IMG/VR virus record: IMGVR_UViG_3300023179_000235
Coordinates: 1-39,973 of that record
Direction: 5' to 3' (one strand)
Length of the DNA: 39,973 nt
Source of the DNA: a virus
The position numbers were made by a program, and so were the translations under genes. Of the stretch, positions 33,151 through 38,828 are shown one piece after another. The notes beneath the pieces are model-generated. The model worked only from the letters and a program-made list of their open reading frames with translations, ran no database searches and was not told the origin of the DNA. Numbering within the stretch: position 1 is the stretch's first letter; each line of letters starts with the position of its first letter.

Positions 33151-33212
33151 TCGACACTCCCTACAAGGTTATAAACAACTAAAAGAATAATTACAAAGAC
33201 TAGGGTAATCAT
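33147..33212 (-). CDS. 21-residue membrane micropeptide upstream of the protease
   Basis: A short frame coding for 21 residues, almost all hydrophobic (MITLVFVIILLVVYNLVGSV), one membrane helix with no charge until its last Glu. GGGAG lies five bases before ATG 33212. The start shares a base with the preceding stop (TAATG) and its own stop overlaps the protease ATG (ATGA). These features support real translation coupled to the protease. Possible roles are protease anchor or regulator, small holin or antiholin. Confidence 0.6.
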   Translation of the reverse strand: MITLVFVIILLVVYNLVGSVE

Positions 33213-33499
33213 TAAAACTCCCATCTAAAAGAGAGCACGGTGCGGTCCGAACGTAGAAACACATTGAACCGCCCATGCGTCACATTTATTTGTCTCTCAT
33301 ACGCCACCTTACTAATAACAAATAGGGTATCAGTGTACTTGTTTCGCACATGTGGTTCGACCTGCATTTTAATGCGGTCAACCCGCCTGTTAAGCTCTGC
33401 ATTATACTCTACAGTAGCTTGCTGCAATGTAATGCGACAAGCATTTACCTGAGTTTGCAGTGTGATACCACATATTGTAGCTATTATTTGGTGAAGCAT
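33212..33499 (-). CDS. Possible small exported protein
   Basis: A 95-residue protein. Residues 1-19 are moderately hydrophobic (MLHQIIATICGITLQTQVNA) and end in VNAC, which resembles but does not match a strict lipobox. The rest is basic and strand-rich. The ribosome binding site is weak (AAAGA), with coupling to the previous gene through a 16-base overlap. It is the first of three overlapping genes that end with the protease, so it may work with it. No family recognised. Confidence 0.6.
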   Translation of the reverse strand: MLHQIIATICGITLQTQVNACRITLQQATVEYNAELNRRVDRIKMQVEPHVRNKYTDTLFVISKVAYERQINVTHGRFNVFLRSDRTVLSFRWEF

Positions 33500-33687
33500 T
33501 CTTTATATATTTTCTTAAGTGTATCCCGCTTGATACCGAGATAAGAATCCTGCCGTTTATTATGTATAACAATGCGAGACTTGTTTTCCGTAAAGTAAAC
33601 GTCAACACTTTTATTAATGGTAACTTTCTTAAGGTTACTTCGGGTCTGGTTCCTTGGTGCAAACGCTTCGTACATTCCGTCACTCAT
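33484..33687 (-). CDS. Small basic hypothetical protein
   Basis: A 67-residue basic protein with AAGGAGG seven bases before ATG 33687. Residues about 20-50 look like short strands (KVTINKSVDVYFTENKSRIV) and the end is a Lys-rich helix. It overlaps the upstream gene by eight bases and the downstream gene by 16. A second frame across the same bases (33402-33683) has no ribosome binding site and is rejected. Confidence 0.7.
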   Translation of the reverse strand: MSDGMYEAFAPRNQTRSNLKKVTINKSVDVYFTENKSRIVIHNKRQDSYLGIKRDTLKKIYKECFTK

Positions 33688-33931
33688 CTGAATCCTCCTT
33701 CTTTTCTAATCTTGTATGTAAATCCATTGACTTAGTTAATCTTACGGGTAATTTTAAAAACATGCTCCTAATAACTATTGAGCAGGCCCTCCCTTCTTCA
33801 TCTTCAAAACCAAAACCGATAGCGCCAACAGGCTCGTCAGAATACTGTATGTCACAAGATTCTGTATCAGGTATGTTTTCTTTATCTCCGTAAGCTACTA
33901 GCATTCTTAAGTCTCCCCATGATATTTTCAT
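33680..33931 (-). CDS. Hypothetical protein
   Basis: An 83-residue acidic protein with GGAGG before the ATG at 33931. It contains EPVGAIGFGFEDEEGRACSI, a compact strand-turn region. The gene lies two bases after the FmdB-like gene and overlaps the next gene by eight bases, so it is part of the same operon. No family recognised. Confidence 0.7.
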   Translation of the reverse strand: MKISWGDLRMLVAYGDKENIPDTESCDIQYSDEPVGAIGFGFEDEEGRACSIVIRSMFLKLPVRLTKSMDLHTRLEKKEDSDE

Positions 33932-33933
33932 TA

Positions 33934-34122
33934 TTAGTATCCTCCTTTTTTATACCAGCCCTGCCCTTTAAGCACAAATCCTCCAGCATTTAGCGAGAAA
34001 ACCTTTTCAGTTTTCTCAGACTTGCACTTAGGACACGGCGGCGTTGGTGTTACAGATTCTTTAATAGAACGCTCGTATTCAAACGTCGTACTACATTCTG
34101 TGCATTTAGCGTCGTATTTCAT
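33934..34122 (-). CDS. FmdB-type zinc-ribbon protein
   Basis: A 62-residue protein with Cys7, Cys10, Cys30 and Cys33 (KCTECSTTFEYERSIKE, then CPKCKSEKTEKVFS), the layout of FmdB-family putative regulatory zinc ribbons. The ending GGFVLKGQGWYKKGGY is also typical of that family. ATG 34122 overlaps the upstream stop (ATGA) with AAGGA upstream. These small proteins are common in phages and bacteria. Their role is not established; nucleic-acid or protein binding is likely. Confidence 0.85.
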   Translation of the reverse strand: MKYDAKCTECSTTFEYERSIKESVTPTPPCPKCKSEKTEKVFSLNAGGFVLKGQGWYKKGGY

Positions 34123-34433
34123 TTTGTAAATCCTTGAAAAACAAAGGCTCCAGTTACTCCTACAAGTACGTAAAAATACCACGGCAATCCTTTAGATGAA
34201 TCAGTCTCACGAAGTTTCTCATCTTGACGCTTAATAACATCTTTGAGAATCTTACTTTCTTTTTCTAAAGTCTCCGTGTATTCTACACAAGCGGTTAACA
34301 CTTCGTCGCACTTTGGCTTAGGCGTCTCCGCTTGGACCGTCGCCGCGGTAGTGCTCAAGTAAAGAGCGCATACGGTCACGAGCACGGTCACGTTCTTGCT
34401 GTATCGCTTTGAGTTTATCGGATAAGGCTTCAT
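34119..34433 (-). CDS. Membrane protein overlapping the spanin-like gene
   Basis: A 104-residue protein with a hydrophobic signal-like segment (about 15-33, ending near VQA-E), a periplasmic coiled coil with two Cys (CDEVLTAC) and a C-terminal membrane helix (about 83-100). It begins inside the upstream gene in another frame, using GGAG about eight bases upstream, and overlaps it by 116 bases. This is the layout of Rz/Rz1 spanin pairs. It lacks a proper lipobox and has a C-terminal helix, so it is not a classical Rz1; a unimolecular or variant spanin, or an unrelated membrane protein, is possible. Confidence 0.65.
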   Translation of the reverse strand: MKPYPINSKRYSKNVTVLVTVCALYLSTTAATVQAETPKPKCDEVLTACVEYTETLEKESKILKDVIKRQDEKLRETDSSKGLPWYFYVLVGVTGAFVFQGFTK

Positions 34434-34539
34434 CTTCTTTCTCCTTTAACTTTATTTTAAGTTCTTTGTTATTGCGAGATATTATGTAATTATAGACTAA
34501 AAGTATTACTCCAATAATAGACAATGCCATATCTTTCAT
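34318..34539 (-). CDS. i-spanin (Rz)-like protein
   Basis: A 73-residue protein with one N-terminal membrane helix (about 4-20, MALSIIGVILLVYNYII) and a charged coiled coil (about 22-62) that should lie in the periplasm. This is the architecture of an inner-membrane spanin subunit. CGGAGT precedes ATG 34539, which overlaps the upstream stop (ATGA). The second half of the gene contains the start of the next gene in another frame. Spanins fuse inner and outer membranes at the last step of lysis in Gram-negative hosts. The amidase is 11 kb away, which is unusual. Confidence 0.65.
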   Translation of the reverse strand: MKDMALSIIGVILLVYNYIISRNNKELKIKLKEKEDEALSDKLKAIQQERDRARDRMRSLLEHYRGDGPSGDA

Positions 34540-34844
34540 ATGTACTCCGTTTTTGGTTTGCCGCATGCTGGACACGGCGTGTTGATATTATCATTAGTTA
34601 ACTCACGGTTGTCACTAAACCCGCAGGACACACAATGCCAAGTGTTGGCCGCGTGTAACTCTGCCTCTGCGTCAGTTTCAAAGATGAGGGGGCAACCTTC
34701 TATTGAACACCTAGTCATCTCGTTTTGCACATAGTCAAAACAAACTTTGTGTAAACATTCAAAGTTACGGGCTTCGATGTAGGAACCTGGAGCTAGGTCC
34801 AGCCTATACCGTGTTTCCCCATTTTGTGCAATAAACTGTTTCAT
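34536..34844 (-). CDS. Zinc-ribbon protein
   Basis: A 102-residue Cys-rich protein. Cys30, Cys35, Cys46 and Cys51 form one group and Cys71, Cys74, Cys91 and Cys94 (CVSCG and CPACGKPK) form a rubredoxin-like zinc ribbon. AGGAG lies nine bases before ATG 34844, but a promoter -10 box begins only three bases before that ATG, so this gene needs read-through from upstream. No family recognised beyond zinc binding. Confidence 0.72.
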   Translation of the reverse strand: MKQFIAQNGETRYRLDLAPGSYIEARNFECLHKVCFDYVQNEMTRCSIEGCPLIFETDAEAELHAANTWHCVSCGFSDNRELTNDNINTPCPACGKPKTEYI

Positions 34845-34847
34845 AAA

Positions 34848-34876
34848 ATTATACTCCTTTTTGTGTTAAAAGTCAA
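34848..34876 (-). promoter_or_regulatory. Sigma70-type promoter ahead of the zinc-ribbon and spanin genes
   Basis: On the minus strand TTGACT (34876-34871), a 17-bp spacer and TATAAT (34853-34848). The -35 box overlaps the last codons of the upstream gene and the spacer holds the ribosome binding site of the next. The start would fall at or inside the ATG of the zinc-ribbon gene, so it would chiefly serve the spanin-like genes and the protease genes downstream. Confidence 0.6.
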
Positions 34877-35168
34877 AGACAAAAACTGTGCCAATAGCAG
34901 CAGCTTGCCCAGCCACATTAGCTAGGATGTCTCCACCATCTAGTCTTCTTGTTTTCCCTGCGTCAAACATCTCTTTGGTAAACCATACCATTGAGGTTAC
35001 TGCCGCAGAAAATACTAAGGCATCCGTTCTTTCCATGCGAAAGGCATGAGAAGAAATCCCGTAACTCACCGTTTGAATTGCATATACTGCCGCAAAGTGG
35101 TTGACTTTGTCGGGCTCTATAGCGTACGAGGTAGAGCAAAGTAGTGTTGCTAATATTAGGACGCGCAT
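34866..35168 (-). CDS. Exported YfiM/DUF2279-like membrane protein
   Basis: A 100-residue protein with a cleavable-looking signal (RVLILATLLCSTSYA). DKVNHFAAVYAIQ, WFTKEMFDAG and GGDILANVAGQAAAIG follow at the spacing of YfiM-like (DUF2279) proteins, with two hydrophobic segments. Family members are periplasmic or membrane proteins of unknown role; the conserved His, Lys-Glu and Asp suggest a membrane-embedded site. It overlaps the upstream gene by 13 bases. It adds to the cluster of exported proteins around the protease. Confidence 0.72.
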   Translation of the reverse strand: MRVLILATLLCSTSYAIEPDKVNHFAAVYAIQTVSYGISSHAFRMERTDALVFSAAVTSMVWFTKEMFDAGKTRRLDGGDILANVAGQAAAIGTVFVFDF

Positions 35169-35389
35169 TTTTTCCCCCCTTGTATTTTAAAAAGTTTAGC
35201 GGGCTCATCATTAAATATTCGACTGTTTTCAATAGGTACACTTATATAACCGTTAAAAGTTTTTATGCTGATAACGTACTTGTCTACTCCAACAACTTCG
35301 CCAAAGTAAACAAAAACACAATCTTCTCCTTCTGGATACTTAACTCGAACGTGGTCACCTATTTTTATTTGATTAAGCGTTAGTCTCAT
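35156..35389 (-). CDS. Hypothetical small beta-rich protein
   Basis: A 77-residue protein opening with LTLNQIKIGDHVRVKYPEGE and continuing as alternating strands (VFVYFGEVVGVDKYVISI), compatible with an SH3-like or KOW-like barrel. AGGAG lies seven bases before the ATG. It overlaps the YfiM-like gene by 13 bases. The fold impression is only by eye. Confidence 0.7.
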   Translation of the reverse strand: MRLTLNQIKIGDHVRVKYPEGEDCVFVYFGEVVGVDKYVISIKTFNGYISVPIENSRIFNDEPAKLFKIQGGKKCAS

Positions 35390-35402
35390 ATATTCTCCTT
35401 TC

Positions 35403-35735
35403 CTATTTTAACTTCTTGACTTTCTCAATTAAAAAAGTCTGTTTGTAACCGGTCATGTCAATTAACTCTGCCTTTGTAATTTTAGTTTCCCCTTCTTTAT
35501 TTTCCCATAAAAGCGCAGTCACAAGCCTACGTTTCTTGTCTTCACATACGACTGCATCACCTACACTTAAAGAAAGAGAATCTATTTCTTTAATATACTC
35601 AAGCAATACTTTAAGAATATCAGGAGAATTTTTGATATAGTCCTTAATCTTCTCGATTGCAATTGTATCCTTGTTCGTAATTAAGTTTAGGTTTGTTGCA
35701 TAGGTTTGAGCTAAATAAAAGTTTTCTGTTTTCAT
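35403..35735 (-). CDS. Hypothetical protein with C-terminal winged-helix-like end
   Basis: A 110-residue protein with AGGAG before the ATG. The N-terminal half is helical (IEKIKDYIKNSPDILKVLLE). A strand-rich segment follows, with SVGDAVVCEDKKRRLVTALL, then ITKAELIDMTGYKQTFLIEK, which could be a helix-turn-helix. If so, it could bind DNA and regulate this operon; this is a weak inference. Confidence 0.68.
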   Translation of the reverse strand: MKTENFYLAQTYATNLNLITNKDTIAIEKIKDYIKNSPDILKVLLEYIKEIDSLSLSVGDAVVCEDKKRRLVTALLWENKEGETKITKAELIDMTGYKQTFLIEKVKKLK

Positions 35736-35749
35736 GTATTCTCCTTTTG

Positions 35750-35926
35750 TTATATTAGTCCTAGTTCTTCAAAAAGTTTGTGCGCATATTCCCGCACGCC
35801 TGCGTTAGAGCATTCATGAACATTAACAAACGGTACTCCGTTATCGTCTAGTTCAAGTCTCGCTTTGTATGTTTTCGTTTCAAATGTGAATAACATCCAT
35901 GCGCATGGTATTTCAATATCTTTCAT
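35750..35926 (-). CDS. Hypothetical 58-residue protein
   Basis: ATG 35926 shares a base with the preceding stop (TGATG) and GAGG lies about seven bases upstream. The product is 58 residues, acidic, with an aromatic start (CAWMLFTFETKTYKARLE) and a helical end (REYAHKLFEELGLI). Tight packing on both sides supports it. No family recognised. Confidence 0.65.
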   Translation of the reverse strand: MKDIEIPCAWMLFTFETKTYKARLELDDNGVPFVNVHECSNAGVREYAHKLFEELGLI

Positions 35927-36231
35927 CACATCACCTCACTTTTTTCAGTTAAGAATGCCGGTTTTTTCGAGCCGTTTGCTAACATGTATTCAAGCCGGTT
36001 AACAATTCTAACCTCGTTATCAAATGTAGTTTCGTCGTCGTCTCCGTCACTAGTCCATGTCACTATGTGATATTTAGGGTTACGTTTAATAAAGTCTAAC
36101 AATTCATGCAGTCTATCCGTTGAGAAATACATTCCATTATCGGGCTCAATCCCAATTGTTTTCCAGTCTGCCGTTTCGTCAAGTATTCCCACATAGTCTC
36201 TAAACTCATCATAGTTGTCAAAGAGTTTCAT
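35926..36231 (-). CDS. Hypothetical acidic protein
   Basis: A 101-residue, strongly acidic protein (TSDGDDDETTFDNE near 60-75), possibly a DNA mimic or metal binder, although small acidic phage proteins are common and varied. AGGTAGG precedes ATG 36231. It starts two bases after the GP88-like gene ends. No family recognised. Confidence 0.7.
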   Translation of the reverse strand: MKLFDNYDEFRDYVGILDETADWKTIGIEPDNGMYFSTDRLHELLDFIKRNPKYHIVTWTSDGDDDETTFDNEVRIVNRLEYMLANGSKKPAFLTEKSEVM

Positions 36232-36232
36232 G

Positions 36233-36880
36233 TTAACCTACCTTTCGTTTAAGTTCGGGTACTTTCGACCAATTGGTATTTTCAATGTTTTTAGTCCCAT
36301 GATAGACTAAACCTATTCTAGGGTTTTTTCCTAGCGCGATATCATCTTGATTAGACGCATCGGCATACCCTGCCCGTTTTAAGTCGGCCACGTTCTCAAA
36401 TACAAGAGAATGTCGGTCTTTAGTCACGTCAATAAGCTTGTCCTGCGTGCCGCCGAACGAAAATATAACGGTGAAGTTTTTAGGTAATTCATGAAATTTC
36501 AGCATAGTGACCATTTTCGTATAGGCATAGAATTCGACATTCGGTCGAGCCTTAATTATTTTTAACCATCGGTGTAAGTACTCTTCACTGTAAAAATCGC
36601 CGCTATCATGAATGCGAATACGCTCTGCTTTGCAATTGTCAATCTCTTTAAGCATTGCATCAATAAATTCATTAGATTGCGTCAAAGCAAGGCGCGCTTC
36701 AAAGGTGCGCGCCACGTTTGAGAATCGATACGCGCCTGCTAATGCATAGCATCCCTTAGCGCATGCGCCTGCGTTAGGGCAGGTAAACATTCCACTAGTG
36801 GATTTAAAAGCTGGAATACCGAAGTTAAACGTGCGTTTCTTAGACTTCTTTATCTTGCTATTTTGTGTTAGTAACTGCAT
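36233..36880 (-). CDS. GP88-family phage protein with Cys cluster
   Basis: A 215-residue member of the phage gene product 88 family. Signatures are FTCPNAGACAKGCYALAGAY with Cys34, Cys40 and Cys44, RIRIHDSGDFYSEEYLHRW near 93-110 and EFYAYTKM near 120. The three clustered Cys resemble an iron-sulphur or zinc site, and the IHDSGDFYS stretch looks like a conserved active-site loop, but no activity is established. GGAG lies nine bases before the ATG. Its start overlaps the end of the MGYTHYW gene by 23 bases. Confidence 0.85.
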   Translation of the reverse strand: MQLLTQNSKIKKSKKRTFNFGIPAFKSTSGMFTCPNAGACAKGCYALAGAYRFSNVARTFEARLALTQSNEFIDAMLKEIDNCKAERIRIHDSGDFYSEEYLHRWLKIIKARPNVEFYAYTKMVTMLKFHELPKNFTVIFSFGGTQDKLIDVTKDRHSLVFENVADLKRAGYADASNQDDIALGKNPRIGLVYHGTKNIENTNWSKVPELKRKVG

Positions 36881-37343
36881 AATTATTCACTCCAATACTC
36901 GCAGGGATTTGAAAATCGCGGTCTTTAAGGTAGCGACGGACTATATTCCTACCCTCATACCAGTCGTCTAGATAACCATCGCTTGACACTTCAATTAAGT
37001 CACCTAGATGATGCTTTAAAATGAGCAGACATGCTACAACTACAACGTCGTAGGGTTTAGCTGCGGTTTTGCAAAAGTTCTGATAATCGGAATTCAAAAC
37101 CTCTTTAAACGTGGCTCGCAGGCTAAAGTCTTCATGCGCGTCACTGCCCTTGCCGTTAAAGAAAATACCGTCGTATTTACCGGGCTCTGAATGCGCGGAA
37201 TATCCTGATAATTCTCCGTTGATAATATAATACGCTCTAATCAACTTTGCGCAGTCTTTAATAGCTGCAGCATACTTTTTTTCAGCCAAGCATGCTTCAC
37301 CTTTTTTAGGCTTGTTAAATGTCCAGTAATGCGTGTATCCCAT
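36858..37343 (-). CDS. MGYTHYW-family phage protein
   Basis: A 161-residue protein opening with MGYTHYWTFN. IFFNGKGSDAHEDFSL near residue 60 and FCKTAAKPYDVVVVACLLILKHHLGD near 90 are typical of a family widespread in phages and some bacteria, with no known role. The ATG sits beside a hairpin that includes its ribosome binding site (37346-37361). It is usually found near DNA-modification or host-takeover genes; here it lies beside the GP88 and DUF932 genes. Confidence 0.82.
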   Translation of the reverse strand: MGYTHYWTFNKPKKGEACLAEKKYAAAIKDCAKLIRAYYIINGELSGYSAHSEPGKYDGIFFNGKGSDAHEDFSLRATFKEVLNSDYQNFCKTAAKPYDVVVVACLLILKHHLGDLIEVSSDGYLDDWYEGRNIVRRYLKDRDFQIPASIGVNNYAVTNTK

Positions 37344-37345
37344 AA

Positions 37346-37384
37346 TTAACCTCGCGGTTAAGGGGATAGCCTAAACTATCCCCT
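37346..37384 (-). promoter_or_regulatory. Tandem hairpins covering the MGYTHYW ribosome binding site
   Basis: In the minus-strand RNA, a 9-bp stem with a 6-base loop (37384-37376 with 37369-37361) is followed at once by a second stem, TTAACC and GGTTAA around a GCGA tetraloop (37361-37346). The loop and 3' arm contain GAGG, six bases before ATG 37343. Folding could hide the ribosome binding site, so this is a candidate translational switch. The first stem could instead be a 3' end structure for the DUF932 gene transcript. Confidence 0.55.
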
Positions 37385-37393
37385 CGTTGGTAG

Positions 37394-38110
37394 TTAAGCG
37401 GCAATCTGCAACATTGCATCGAATAGTGCCGCGTTTAGTTCAAGTTTAGATTGTACGCCGTTAATAGCACGCGCTTTCCTAATCTCGTTTTTCTCGTCAA
37501 CGTATCTAAACCCATTGACAACGGATTCTTGAACGCGATTAAGTACTGCCCATGCTGTATTGCCTTTATCAGCTTCACGTCGAGCGGTGTTAAATTGCTC
37601 AATGTCAGTAGTTAACGGATTGATACCTCTAACTATTGTAGCTACAAGCTTAAAGTTTTCATATTGCTCATCGGTCAAAGTTGTAGTTTGTAGTTTTGCA
37701 ATAGCCTCATGTACTTTGTGCAATTGTGATAACAAAGTAGCTACTGCCTTAGAGACTTTTTCGGCGGTATATCCTACGTGCCTAATTCTAACAGGCGGCA
37801 CAAGTACCTTCCCGATTACTAGACCATTAGAACATACAAGCCTAAACACTCCGAATTGTAGTACAAACGAGGTAGAGCCATCGTGTGAGTTAAGAACTAC
37901 AATCTCAGCAAAGTCACCATCAGGCAGTCTAAACGCTTCATTCCTGAAACGCATAGCATGCTTTCCTAGGCCAGTGCGAGACCTGCCCGTTTTGGAAGTG
38001 ATATTCCAGCCTAATACTGACATATCATCAATGAATTGTTTTGTACTAATGAAACCGTACCTTGCGCTAACATTAACGCTCGGTGCGATTGCTTCGAATG
38101 GGTTACTCAT
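37394..38110 (-). CDS. DUF932-family phage/plasmid protein
   Basis: A 238-residue protein. PFEAIAPSVNVSARYGFIST at the N-terminus, KHAMRFRN near 52 and LNSHDGSTSFVLQFGVFRLV with CSNGLVIG near 75-100 are characteristic of DUF932, common on phages and plasmids and of unknown function. AAGGAGAT precedes ATG 38110; an upstream in-frame start at 38149 has no such site. Its length is at the short end for the family. It is followed by the tandem hairpins. Confidence 0.87.
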   Translation of the reverse strand: MSNPFEAIAPSVNVSARYGFISTKQFIDDMSVLGWNITSKTGRSRTGLGKHAMRFRNEAFRLPDGDFAEIVVLNSHDGSTSFVLQFGVFRLVCSNGLVIGKVLVPPVRIRHVGYTAEKVSKAVATLLSQLHKVHEAIAKLQTTTLTDEQYENFKLVATIVRGINPLTTDIEQFNTARREADKGNTAWAVLNRVQESVVNGFRYVDEKNEIRKARAINGVQSKLELNAALFDAMLQIAA

Positions 38111-38124
38111 GGTTATCTCCTTTG

Positions 38125-38316
38125 TTAATATAAGTAGCTTAGCACACACTCGTATACAAAGCTAGTATCTTCATTTAAAATATCTAATTCTTCTTGAGTC
38201 ATCTCTCTACCGTTATAGGATGCTGATACGATAAAAGCATCACAAAAATCAGGCGCGTCTCTATGGTCAATACCATCAAGTTGAATGTCCTCAATTAATG
38301 AATAATCAAGTTTCAT
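38125..38316 (-). CDS. Hypothetical small acidic protein
   Basis: A 63-residue acidic protein with a strong ribosome binding region (GGAGCAGG) and an 11-base overlap with the preceding gene. The middle (DFCDAFIVSASYNGREMTQE) is the most ordered-looking part. A short unknown protein encoded just before DUF932. No family recognised. Confidence 0.7.
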   Translation of the reverse strand: MKLDYSLIEDIQLDGIDHRDAPDFCDAFIVSASYNGREMTQEELDILNEDTSFVYECVLSYLY

Positions 38317-38455
38317 CGTAGTCCTGCTCCTCTAATTCCTCATCAATCTCCCCCTCGTATTCATTAAAGCAATTCTCGCAGTATTCGTCAAGGGAATGAT
38401 TGCATAGTTTGCTATCTCCTAATTCTAATTGTGCTATCAATTTGTGTATTGACAT
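38306..38455 (-). CDS. 49-residue acidic protein with CNH...C..C motif
   Basis: ATG 38455 has AAGGTGG about six bases upstream. The product is 49 residues with Cys18, His20, Cys26 and Cys29, a possible small zinc site, followed by an acidic helix (EYEGEIDEELEEQDYDE). It overlaps the next gene by 11 bases and begins two bases after the preceding stop, which supports it as a real gene. Confidence 0.68.
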   Translation of the reverse strand: MSIHKLIAQLELGDSKLCNHSLDEYCENCFNEYEGEIDEELEEQDYDET

Positions 38456-38456
38456 A

Positions 38457-38675
38457 TTATCCACCTTTCTCTTCTGTGATTACATAACAAAATTCTCTTC
38501 CTGTATAAGTTTTAGATATAGAGAAAGAAATGCTATTTGCGCCGTTAGTGTCCCCACCCCTGAATACACTTTTTTTAATACCAACAAACTTTGCAATAGC
38601 TGCATGTATGTTTGAAGCATTTATTGTCGTGCCTTTGCTATTTTTTCCTTGTAAATATTTTATTTTGAATCTCAT
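38457..38675 (-). CDS. Hypothetical small protein
   Basis: A 72-residue basic protein, strand-rich, with FKIKYLQGKNSKGTTINASN then a short helix and SISFSISKTYTGREFCYVI. A purine-rich AGAGAG precedes the ATG. It is spaced three bases from the upstream membrane protein gene. No family recognised. Confidence 0.68.
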   Translation of the reverse strand: MRFKIKYLQGKNSKGTTINASNIHAAIAKFVGIKKSVFRGGDTNGANSISFSISKTYTGREFCYVITEEKGG

Positions 38676-38678
38676 AAA

Positions 38679-38828
38679 TTACTCTCTTTCTTGAACTTGT
38701 TGTTCAATAGTTTTCTGAATATCTCTGACCTTTGCATCAGCTAGTTTTTTACCTAAGCCTGCAATGCCAAGCACTAAGGCAATGGTAAGAACTACGATTA
38801 GTGTCAGTGTAGTTGAACCCTTTAGCAT
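38679..38828 (-). CDS. Small single-helix membrane protein, first gene of the leftward block
   Basis: A 49-residue protein with AAGGAG five bases before ATG 38828; a longer in-frame reading from 38921 lacks a ribosome binding site. Residues 6-25 (TTLTLIVVLTIALVLGIAGL) are one membrane helix, then a charged helix follows. It is the first gene of the long leftward block. No strong promoter is visible immediately upstream, so the leftward promoter at 165-193 may serve it in a circular genome. Confidence 0.7.
   Translation of the reverse strand: MLKGSTTLTLIVVLTIALVLGIAGLGKKLADAKVRDIQKTIEQQVQERE

Noticed and set aside
33402-33683. Alternative leftward frame over 33484-33687
   Set aside because: The frame starting at 33687 has AAGGAGG at ideal distance and fits the overlaps on both sides; the alternative has neither.
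34848-34876. Leaderless start for the zinc-ribbon gene at 34844
   Set aside because: The ATG begins only three bases after the -10 box, nearer than a start site normally falls, and that gene has a good ribosome binding site for read-through RNA.
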